Positions 37,240 to 46,186 of a stretch of DNA of 64,000 nucleotides are shown here, in pieces. Origin of the DNA: Nothopassalora personata. Its lineage: Eukaryota > Ascomycota > Dothideomycetes > Mycosphaerellales > Mycosphaerellaceae. A model generated the notes under the pieces. That model was given only the letters and a program-made list of their open reading frames with translations. It made no database searches and had not been told where the DNA came from. Both the position numbers and the translations under genes were made by a program. Position 1 is the stretch's first letter; each line of letters opens with the position of its first letter. Location of the stretch: positions 4,154,001-4,218,000 of the forward strand of contig CM066289.1 in NCBI GenBank assembly GCA_033816765.1, written 5' to 3'.

Positions 37240-38719
37240 GCTATAGGATTTGTGGACTCGGTTAAGCAGAAGCAGCAGCGAGTCCGCACTTAAGCTGCAG
37301 CGAGTCCGCACTTAAGCTACAGCGAGTCCTCCCTTAGCTAAGCTAGGACTCGTAGCTGCAGTAGCGCTAGACTCGCTACTATAGACACCCCGGATTAACG
37401 TACCGTACTAATCGACTCGCTCCTTCCACTAGCGAAGCTCCTCGTCCTTAGGGTTAAGCAGATGCCTACATAGTCGTGCTCCTTTCAACTCTAGGTAGTT
37501 ATATAGGATATCCGGTATGCCGTTCACATGCGATTCTAGGTTATAACGACGGATACGATAGCGGTTCTACTCGTTAACGAACGATAATACAACACTTCGA
37601 AGGATTGGAATATAGATAGCAGCGAATGCTATCCTATCTGCGGCCAATGCTTCCTTAAAGAGTCCTGTTGTAATATACTAATTAAAGAGGTCTCTCTAGC
37701 GATTGAATATAGCCTTAGCACCCTCGCCCTACTAGTGTTCGATAGTTTAATTGCCCTTGCTTAAGGTGTACTAGAAGGCCTTATCGAACGTAAGTAGATT
37801 GCTAGCGAGTCGCTCTCGGACTCGTAGATGGGCATCGGCTAGCATAGGCGTCTTAACGCCCTAATTAGATCGTACGCGATTTGGCACCCTACCACCGTAA
37901 TGTATTACTCTAACGTATTAAGCAAATACAGAGAACTTCGTCTTCGCCATAGGCCCTATGTAGTACTAGATAACCCGCCGAGAGTAGACGTCAATACAAG
38001 CGTAGATCTGTATCTTAAAGCGCTCGTATTTTAGAAAGGCATCGATTAACTAGACGTCGTTAGGACCTTCTGCTTTTAGCCTCGCATGCCGCGGTGTTAT
38101 AGGGTCTCGCATTGTAGGATTACGAGAGACAAAAGGGACAGGGTTAATCGCACGAGCGAGTGTCCTAATACGGTCGCTAATAAAGTTAGCGAGTCTAGTC
38201 TACGAGTCTATAGACACCGAGTCTATCCTACCGTCTAATAATATAATAACTCTTACGCAGCTCTCTTGCTAGCTTACGATAGCCCTAGTCTTGCTAATGG
38301 CCACTGCTTATAACTTCCTAAAGGACTCGCTATATCTTAGGCTCTACAGCTAGAGCTTGTTCTTTACTAAGACTACGCTTTAATCCAATACCTCTTCGTA
38401 GCTCTTAATACTAGCGAAGGGTAAGGTCGAATCCATCGAGGCGGAGGATAGCATAAGACTCGCTATCGTCGAGGCTATATTTCCAGAATAGTTCCTCGAC
38501 TCGCTAGCGTAGCTCGGCCTAGCGAGCCTGATTATAAGCCTGATTATCCTCGCGAGTCCCTCGCCACTCTACGAGTCGCTGGCGGAGGGTCCGTTCGCTA
38601 ATTCGAACACCGTAGAGATTGAAGAGGTTGTCTCGAATAGCTGCCTATGTGAATTCAGCGGCAGTCCATAGCTCGATATCGATGCGAAAGGGCTCTAGAT
38701 CGATCGCTGGACGTGGCAT
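37240..38719 (-). pseudogene. Element D integrase-like transposase, RIP-inactivated
   Basis: The ATG complementary to 38,717-38,719 starts MPRPAIDLEPFRIDIELW. An HTH-like segment follows (IRDNLFNLYGVRISERTLRQ). The core reads LIDAFLKYER with IQIYACIDVYSRR (Asp codon 38,041-38,043), then VRSN followed by TPMLADAH (Asn codon 37,864-37,866 for the expected Asp), then TIEH (Glu codon 37,738-37,740). The second-to-third spacing (41 residues between) equals that of element C. The tail has IAFAAIYIPILRSVVLSFV and NRYRIRRYN. The catalytic Asp-to-Asn change and in-frame TAG codons mark it as dead. The first part reads cleanly; a frame change occurs near 38,190. Confidence 0.75.
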
Positions 38720-38915
38720 TGTATAAAGCAATATAGCGAGTGTGCTGTCAGACAAATAGCGAGTCTATAAGACAAATAGCGAGTCTATAATAATGAGGAT
38801 TGAGGATTGCGAATTTGGAATGCGGGTATTTGCCGGTTTTGTAAGCCTAGGCCACTGTCGAAACCATGTCAACCAGGCCACGGCCCAACCAACCAGCTTA
38901 CCACTCCTTTCCATC

Positions 38916-39887
38916 TCAAACCGTCTTCTCTACCACGTCAACGAAGTCGTTCCACTTCCCACCAAAATTCTTCCCATCGATCTGTGCCGAATCACTGACG
39001 AAAAAATACTGAGCGAGTATGCTGATGTCCTTCACAAGATCTTCCATGTTGGCAGACTCAGGCATCGAGTTTAAAAAGAAGCTGAACTCAGAACGAGCGC
39101 TACCAGTGGCATTAGAGAGCATGGCATCCAGATTCAAGAATTGATCGTAGGAGTCGGTGAAGACCTGAACGCTGTCTGCACGATGGGTTTCTGGGATACC
39201 AGCGGGCTTGTGGAAGATCTGCCAGGGTATTAGCAGAGCTCGACTCATGCCGACATATACAACCAACCGTCTTTTCGCCACAAATGCCATTTGATGTTTT
39301 GGCCCAATTGTTCACGACGTCAAGGTAGATACCAGTCTCTTCGGACTCCACGTATGGAGTCTCATCGAAGAAGATGCCATTGATTGTGCAGTTGAGCGGC
39401 ATGCCGGACCAAGCCGAATACTGTAAAATATCTTGCTGGACCTCGCTGGTGCTTCTGGTACCATTCTTCGTTGGGACAAACCCGATAGTTTGGACGTTCG
39501 GGAGAGCAGCGAGCTTCTGCAGCGCAGGCTTGAAGTGCATCAAGTCGGTCATACCGCCTGGGCCATTGTTCGGGTTCACGATGACGGTGAAGTTGAGCTT
39601 TGGTGCCTTTTCGATACTATCGACGGAGTCAGCGCTTGTGATCGCTCACGAACACTGCATACTTACGCTCTGTACAACGGCTTCCACGCATCGTTGGTAG
39701 GGTAGAGGTACAGAGGAAGGAGGATTCTCGAAGGCAAGCCGTCCCAGCGATCGTGATCCTTTGTCAGGACCACGGCGGTTGGAACGATAATGACCAGGAG
39801 CAAGGCGACGATCAGGATTGGCAAACCAATGCACATGCACTTCCGCGCTCGGCTCTGGCTGCGGTTTGGTCTTTGTGGCAACTCCAT
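38916..39887 (-). CDS. Spherulin-4-like protein, membrane-anchored
   Basis: Three exons, 39,887-39,667, 39,616-39,268 and 39,218-38,916, join in frame to 290 residues. The introns are 50 bp (GTAAGT...ATAG) and 49 bp (GTTGGT...GCTAAT...CAG). The N-terminus is short and basic, then a membrane segment (IGLPILIVALLLVIIVPTAVV) makes a type II anchor. The rest fits the spherulation-specific family 4 (Spherulin4), a TIM-barrel-like fold: LPLYLYPTNDAW, FTVIVNPNNGPGG, YVHTAWG-type region absent but INGIFFDE present with its acidic residues, and IFHKPAGIPE. The family is cell-wall or extracellular and its exact reaction is unclear. Element C ends about 30 bp after the stop codon, so its 3' UTR is probably disrupted. 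Confidence 0.85.
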
Positions 39888-40132
39888 CTTGTTCTTATTG
39901 CTGTTGTGATATTGGGGTGTACTGAGATGGCTTGGTCAGAGAGACCTCCATCTGGTTTTGTGCGGAAGTCTCGGCGCTGCGATACCGACAGCGTGGATCT
40001 GGGACATGTTCACATCTACACTTTATTGAGCGCCCCGAAATATCATGCGGGGACACTGATCGCATGAACAGAGAAGGGAAAGCCTTTTGCATTGCAGCAC
40101 ACTCATAGCGCCTTTCGCTATGCTTCGCTATG

Positions 40133-40262
40133 CTATGCTATGCTATGCTATGCTATGCTATGCTATGCTATGCTATGCTATGCTATGCTATGCTATGCTA
40201 TGCTATGCTATGCTATGCTATGCTATGCTATGCTATGCTATGCTATGCTATGCTATGCTATG
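40133..40262 (+). repeat. Pentanucleotide microsatellite (TATGC)n
   Basis: About 26 uninterrupted copies of TATGC stand between the spherulin-4-like gene and the AAA ATPase gene. Such an array is prone to length change. Confidence 0.97.
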
Positions 40263-40302
40263 CCGCCCACGAATGCCGAAGCCCCAGATGCCGACGAGAA
40301 GT

Positions 40303-43224
40303 CTAACCGAAGAGGCTCGACTTGCTCTGTTCGCTGGCCTGGGTCGCATTGTAGAGGTACTGGGTACCCTCCATGGCGGTCTCGACATGACCATACCCCA
40401 GAGGCTCCTTGCGGAGACTCGCCAGCATCTGTGCCTCCTTCAGCATATTCTTGATCTGCCGGCCGTGGAGCTGCAGCTGCGCAAGGCGCCGCATGTCTAG
40501 TTTGCTCATGGTATGAGCGAGCGCGCCGCGACCTCCCCCTACACTGCCTCTCCCTCCTCTACATTAGCGCCAGCTCTGCTGTTGAGCTGGTCCAGGAACG
40601 TTGTCCGGATAGCGCGACGCGCCTATTCATCCAGCTCCGCGTACTCCAGGCTGATGTGAATGCGGCTCTGCAAGGCCGGGTCGATGATGTTGACTCTGTT
40701 CGTCGTCAAGAACATTATACCTTCGAAGTACTCTAACACGAGCAAGAAGTTAGAGACGAGCTTGTTGCGTTCGAGCTCGCGAAGATTGCGCTGCTCCAAG
40801 AACACATCTGCCTCATCGATGAGCAGAATAGCCTTCCAGCGAGTACACATGTTCAGGACGCCTGGGAGTAGAATAGTATCAGCAATGACGTCCATGTCCC
40901 GAGCACATTTCAACGGCCCAGAGTGCTGCGGGAAGCTTCCGCTCGATAGTGCGGAAGTCGAGACCAAGGTCGCCTGCAGCCATCACATACAGCTAGAAAA
41001 TAAGGTGTTAGCTATGTGGTGCATCAGGGCGCCAAACTGATACATACCGGCACACGCATTTCCTCCGCGACACTCTCGGCCGTAAAGGTCTTTCCAACTC
41101 CAGGAGGTCCGCACAGCAAGATGATCGTGCCTTTGCCCTTGTTCGCGATGACATCGTCAAACTGGTTGTCCTGACTGTGCTTGGTGAAGCCGAGGATGAA
41201 ATCCTTCTGGTCGGTCGGCAATATGAGGGCCTCGAAAGCCTATTTGGAGAAAGTAACGATCTGCACGGAGTTGATGAAGAGGTTGAGCCAGATCTTCTCC
41301 TTCCTGATCAGAAGTGTGTGAGTCATAATCAGACATCACACTACAATGCCTTAGCGATTGCTGTTCAGCGGGTACCTTACAGAGCATAACCGCGGACAAG
41401 TGGCATGCAGAGCGTCTTGCGCTCGTCGGAGAGAGGTTGGCGAGTCGTAGACTGCAACTCCTCGTCAAAGAAGCCATCAGTTGGCATGCCTCCATCGTCG
41501 TAGTCGGTGGCGTTCGTGACAAATCCAGTGCTGTGTTGGCCCGGCTATCTTGTTGAGTAAAGTGCCCGTGAATCCGCGAGCCGTGATACTGGGGCTTGGC
41601 AACTTGCCAGATGGTGGAGCAGCCGCCGAACGTGAAGTGGTGTGGTGTAGATGGCCTGATCAGGGTTGAAGCGATCGGAGCCAAAGGCGTCGATGACGAA
41701 ACAGCTCTTGACGGTGGATATGTCGCTCTGGTCTGCCAAGACAACGAGTCAGTTATGTTCAAAGGGCAAATCGTTTGCTGCGGGTCATACAGGGCGGCGC
41801 TCAACATACCCATGGAGCCCATTCTCCAGCCTACACCGTTGTATTTGCGATAGTGTGAGCCTGCTAGTGCTTCAATCTTGCTGCCGCGCTCGATGAGCTT
41901 CGACTTGAGTCTTTCCAGGTCGCTGTGATGCTCGCTCGGATATGCCGCCAGAGAGACGATTGAACGACTGCGTCCGAACTGGGAGATTGACAGATTGAGA
42001 ACCTGTGAGCCAAAGCGAGTTCCTACAAGCGTCGTAAGTGAGCCTTCCTGGAGAAATAAGCAGTAACACATGAGGGTTGGGTGCCATGCGGGCAGACGGG
42101 CAGCGCTCTTACCATCGAAGTCGACGTATCTGAACAATTATTAGCTTTGAGCGACAGAATGGGGGCCACTCATTATAGTTGACCGTCGCGGTCCTTCCCA
42201 TACTTTGACGACTCCAGCAGGAGAGCACGATTTCACAGGAACACTATAATCAATGGCAGTCGCTTGAGCACTGGCATTCGGCTGGTGACTCACCTGATTG
42301 TCTTGCTTTGGGTAGAGAGTTGCTCCTGGTTGGAAGAGGGCCCATATGTGCTCGTAGCTGGTGACGCCGTTGTCGGTCATATCAGTGAATGCGCCGTGGA
42401 GGTCAGCAAATTCCTGAGCCAGCAGACTCTCCAGCAGCTCTGCATGCTCAATACGCTCGCCAATCTGGTTGTCGTTTCCGTGCTCTTTCTGCTGTTGTTT
42501 GAGTTCCTGTATGGCGTCCTAATGAACACGGAATGATCAGCAGGGTGGCTACGATACTCTACCTCTTCAACGACGGACTCACCCTGAGCTGTGGCCATCT
42601 GTAAATCATAGGCTTGAAACGTCCACTGAATTCGAGTCTCTGAAGGGTGACAGTCACGCCTGGGTAGTCCGAAAGTACATCTTGGAAGAGCTCCTTAAGA
42701 AGAGGACTCTGGATGAGGATCGTGTGCAGCGACAGCACCCTGTTGGATCGCCGTACGACTTGACTTGTCTCACAACGCGAGCCTGCTTATGTGTTAGTAA
42801 CATATGAGAGGAAGGGCGTACCAGTTGAAGGTGTTTACACGTGCCCACTCCTGCGACTCTACGTCCATGACTGGCTCACCAACATCGTCTGGAATCTCGG
42901 TCTGCCACTGGAACGGCCGCGCTTGTCCTCTTTTCCGCTGTAAAGTTGCCGCGAGAACTTTTTAGCAATAATCCAACAAAGCGAGTGGCAGTATCAGAGT
43001 AGATCGTGAAAAGCCTGAAGCGCAGCGCGCGCAGCACGTACATGGTATCCCGCGGTCATGCTAACCTTGATAAGCTCCTGCATTAAGATCGCGCTATCGG
43101 GTGTCTTGCGGGCCTTTGGCTCCAAATCGCTGTCTGGTGATACGTCGCCCATTGTTGCGTGCATCTGGAGGCGATTTCTATCCTGATCGCTGGGTCTGAG
43201 AGGCTGTGCCATCATGTACCCCAA
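40303..43224 (-). pseudogene. AAA+ ATPase with DUF7025-type N-terminal region, probable pseudogene
   Basis: The likely start is the ATG at 43,224 (MGYMMAQPLRPSD). Exons then read SPLLKELFQDVLSDYPGV (42,740 region), YEHIWALFQPGATLYPK (42,330), FRYVDFDG with RGSKIEALAGSHYRKYNGV (42,130-41,830) and CFVIDAFGSDRFNP, the N-terminal pattern of large fungal AAA ATPases. The AAA core has Walker A GPPGVGKT near 41,090 and Walker B ILLIDEADVFLEQR near 40,800; the C-terminal part has GRQIKNMLKEAQ near 40,450. After AELDE comes an in-frame TAG (40,629-40,627) where family members usually have Gln, then another TAG, and the last segment is in a different frame. One further join near 40,900 does not close. 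The family is a set of uncharacterised cytosolic ATPases. Confidence 0.7.
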
Positions 43225-44999
43225 TGTCTGACGAGAACTGGCGGCAGATATCTTGGGGTGCTGGTTTGTAGTGTTTGTAGTTGCCTTTGGACAAGTTGAT
43301 GTTTTGTGATGGGGATAAAGCCTTCATGCACATTTATGCACAATTCTGCAGACCCAGGCGGCCCATGAAGGACGTCGGATCTACTTCCTGAGGCACACAT
43401 GCATCACGTACACAAACAGGTCAAATGAGGAGAACGGTACGTAACAAGCGGAGATATGTTGGCAGAGCAGGAGATGGAACAGGACAGATCGCCGAAGAGC
43501 CAGAGAAGCGGTACCGCTCACACAATTGGGAGATCCAGGCTCCAGCAGCTACAATCACCCCTGGCATGGGTAGCTGCAGCGGTGGCAAAGGGTATGGACA
43601 ATGGAATGGATTCGGCAAGGCACCCGTGCATTCGGCGAGCAGACATATTCGCCAGGGAAGACGCAATATAATGCTGTATGGCACAAGCAAGAGACAAACA
43701 AGACCGCCGACAGAAGAGCAAGGAAGCAACACACATGCCTCCTGAACATTCAGAGCTTCAGTGGCGACAGCAACTTACAACCGGCGGCCCTATAAGCACA
43801 CCTGCAGTGGCAAAGAGCACGGATGATGGAATGGGAATAATCCAGAGACAGAGCAAGCGTCGTGACTGCGCGGGAGACTGCTGGCAAGATGTGAGCGAAT
43901 TCGACCGCGAAGGGAAAGCTGTCTCGAAAGTGACATCGGGCTGCAGCAGCTTTTCGGCGTTATGGATTCCTCGCATGTAGTGGTTTGCCAGCGATAACGC
44001 CTGTCAACACTTCAGTCTGGGCACTTATCTGCATAAGGCCTTCGAGAGAGTCATGGCCGTGTCCACTAATGCATTCAGGTGCAAGTCACATGGTGCTACA
44101 ATGTACGAGAGAGCAATTACGAACCACATGTGAGACAGCTGGTGTCGACAAGGTAGCTGGTGCCGACAGTTCAGGCCAATGAGCGACAGATGAGGACTTC
44201 AATGGCGTTGCAACTTCCACGACACGCGCCAGCGCCACACATGGGCGACCGATTGATGGCAAAGAGTAAGGGAAAACAATGGGAACAACCTGCTCGTGCA
44301 CGAAGCCATCTACACCACTTGAGTCTATTTACGGGGACTAAGGACAATTTGAGGACGGCAACCATTCGGCAGTGAGGAGTTAATAACGCATGGAACATGC
44401 CACGGATCGAGCCTGGAACCCGGTGGTGACAGTCAACTGGCTGGAGCCGAACGTTCAAGTCAACAAACGACGGACGTATAGTTCAATAGGGTCCTCACTC
44501 CTGCGATGTGCACGATCTGGGCCACCGAGCGATGGCAAGTGGAACAAAGCAACAGAAGGATCTGCTGCATGGACGAAATGATGAGCAGTTCTTCAAGTAT
44601 ACACATCAGTTTATCACGCAGTATACATCAAGGAATAAGAAGGCCAAAGTACAAAGTATGTTCCCTGATACTCATCCCGCAGTAAGACTTTATGCTACAT
44701 GCAAACGGCGTGCTGAAAGGGTCGGTCCCAAAAGCGCTTCTTCTTCATCCCTCCGCCCAGTAGCACTCATGGGCAATTTCCCTACAATCAACATGAAGCT
44801 CTTGTGTCCTTCCTGGTCTCGCCAGAAGTAATCGCTACCGTACACTATGGTAAGATATTGTGAGACACGGTCAAAGAGCATCCCTTCACAGGACGCTGGC
44901 GAAAGATACAGCAAACATGCGAGCCCCATTTACATGTACAACTCATCGATCCATAGTTTGTGCGACCATCTCAACATCACTCTTCTGACACAAGCAGAA
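43225..44999. other. Intergenic region without a recognised gene
   Basis: Only short overlapping ORFs occur on both strands, none with recognisable domains or convincing splice patterns. Base composition is that of unique DNA (CpA and TpG normal). It includes two loosely similar GTGGCAAAG...GATGGAATGG segments near 43,580 and 43,810. It probably holds the 5' region of the coiled-coil gene that follows. Confidence 0.5.
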
Positions 45000-45375
45000 G
45001 TAAGACTTCCAGCTTCCAAGACTCAAGCATTTTATACTAACACATCTCATAGTGGACGACAAAGTTCATGGACAAGACAGACGGTTCGATGATATTCCCG
45101 GCGCTCACCTAGAGCCCTCAAAGCAGAAGACTAAGGATGAGATCATCGAGGAGAAAGATGAAGAGATCGATGCGCTGAAGGAGCAGTTGAAGGTCAAGGA
45201 CAAGAAGATCATGTACTGGTATAACAGGATGTACATCTTGCAGAAGGCCGCTCGCGAGGTCCTGGCCAAGCCAAACGTTCCGCATGATCTCAACAAGCTG
45301 GGCGCGGAGGTGAATCGCTCTGATGATGCAACAATGTTTTCGCCGGCGATGAGGGAACTTGGCGATGCGAAGTAG
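45000..45375 (+). CDS. Small coiled-coil protein with a start codon assembled by splicing
   Basis: The coding frame from 45,053 to the TAG at 45,375 gives about 107 residues: an acidic start (MDDKVHGQDRRFDD), a charged heptad-like helix (EEKDEEIDALKEQLKVKDKK) and a Leu/Ala-rich C-terminal half. No ATG precedes the frame in the genome. An intron with donor GTAAGA (45,000), branch ATACTAAC and acceptor CATAG (45,052) ends immediately before TGGAC; joined to the upstream A at 44,999 it makes ATGGAC. I infer the start codon is split A|TG by a leader intron. No family recognised. Confidence 0.6.
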
Positions 45376-45838
45376 GTCAGATTTGTCGTTCTTACGGTAT
45401 CATGAGCCCGAAGAGGCGGTCATGAGATGAGTTAAAGCTGCAATACCATGAATTTTGCATGGGCGTGATCGTACAGAGCCTCAGCCGGTGTCCTGCATTG
45501 TTGCCTTTTGACCGTTTTGACCCAAGCGAAGCGGTGGACACAGGCATACCAGATATTCTGAATCGTGCTACTCAATCTGTGGTGTCATTTGTCCGCGAAG
45601 ACGTGATTGTTGGACAGTATTGTCAGCCTGAAGCGAAGCGTTGCACAATAGCACTTCTTCCGGGCTGAGATGTGAGCATGGCCGACAATAGGTCGTCTGC
45701 ATGGCATTGTAGCCTTGCAGTATATGTACGTTTCTATTTGTATCATGCTAAAGTCGCTACACTATCATACCAACTCCTTGCCGAATACAGCAACCACCAT
45801 AATCACAATCACACAGAACGACCTCGACCACCAACGCC

Positions 45839-46186
45839 ATGGCATCGTACGGAGCGTACAGCGCAAACCGCCCCGGCAGCACAGGGTAACGCCGTGTTTT
45901 ATCAAACCTCTGAAACCTCTTGGCTGATCAAATAATAGCATAGAGGACTACATGATGCTGAACCAAGGCAACCAAGCGCAAATTTCTCGCTTGTCTTCGC
46001 GTGGCCAGCGAAGAAATCCGGTCACACCACCACCGCCACGTAAGTGTACCGCACTTCTGAGCCGCTGTCAGATGACGCTGACAGTCTATAGCAACGCCAA
46101 TTACCAAGAAGGAGAAGATGAAGAGGCGCCTTCGGGCCATCAAGGAGAAGCTGGCTGCGCTGGTGCCCGGCAGCAGCAAGAAGTAG
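45839..46186 (+). CDS. Small basic protein, 80 residues, two introns, unknown function
   Basis: Exons 45,839-45,885, 45,939-46,039 and 46,092-46,186 join in frame; introns are 53 bp (GTAACG, branch CTGAT, AATAG) and 52 bp (GTAAGT, branch CTGAC, TATAG). The product starts MASYGAYSANRPG, has a Pro run in the middle and ends in a strongly basic helix (KKEKMKRRLRAIKEKLAALV) with a C-terminal SKK. No signal peptide or membrane segment. The neat phase closure of three exons supports a real gene. I do not recognise the family. Confidence 0.65.

Larger units (their letters stand above)
34059..38859 (-). mobile_element. D: TIR element with integrase-like transposase, nested in element C
   Basis: The ends are inverted repeats: GGCGGTGGCCTAGGC at 34,059 and its complement ending at 38,859, continuing inward through the shared AAAACCGGCAAATAC block. 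GAAA flanks both sides (34,055-34,058 and 38,860-38,863), and removing D with one GAAA rebuilds the TIR of C. Subterminal regions at both ends are crowded with GCGAGTC/GACTCGC motifs. D encodes an integrase and ORF2 on the minus strand and a Cys-rich ORF on the plus strand. It keeps more CpA than the flanking elements, so it is probably younger or less RIP-exposed. Confidence 0.8.
26116..38886 (+). mobile_element. C: TIR element with integrase-like transposase, split by element D
   Basis: The ends are inverted repeats. The left end (26,116-26,340) includes a CTCTCGAATCCGGGG block and a long TATGCC minisatellite. The right end (33,825-34,058) carries the mirror image, with its last 27 bp displaced to 38,860-38,886 by element D. 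Removing D restores a right end matching the left end base for base through GAGAGAAACCATGT. AACC at 26,112-26,115 and 38,887-38,890 may be the target duplication; this edge is uncertain by a few bases. Inside are an integrase-like gene, ORF2, an H3-tail-like frame, a small basic ORF and many copies of the motif CACTTACTCGTAGGGG. It matches no standard transposon class I can name confidently. Confidence 0.72.

Noticed and set aside
26116..38886. Starship or Maverick/Polinton type giant element
   Set aside because: No tyrosine recombinase (DUF3435), protein-primed polymerase, capsid or packaging ATPase is visible, and the size is much smaller.
40087..40500. Long plus-strand ORFs through the TATGC repeat
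   Set aside because: They are produced by the stop-free microsatellite (LCYAM repeats) and overlap the C-terminal part of the AAA gene on the other strand.
43425..43745. ORFs of about 100 codons on both strands in the 43.4-44.9 kb region
   Set aside because: They overlap each other in several frames, have no domain, no splice support and unremarkable composition.
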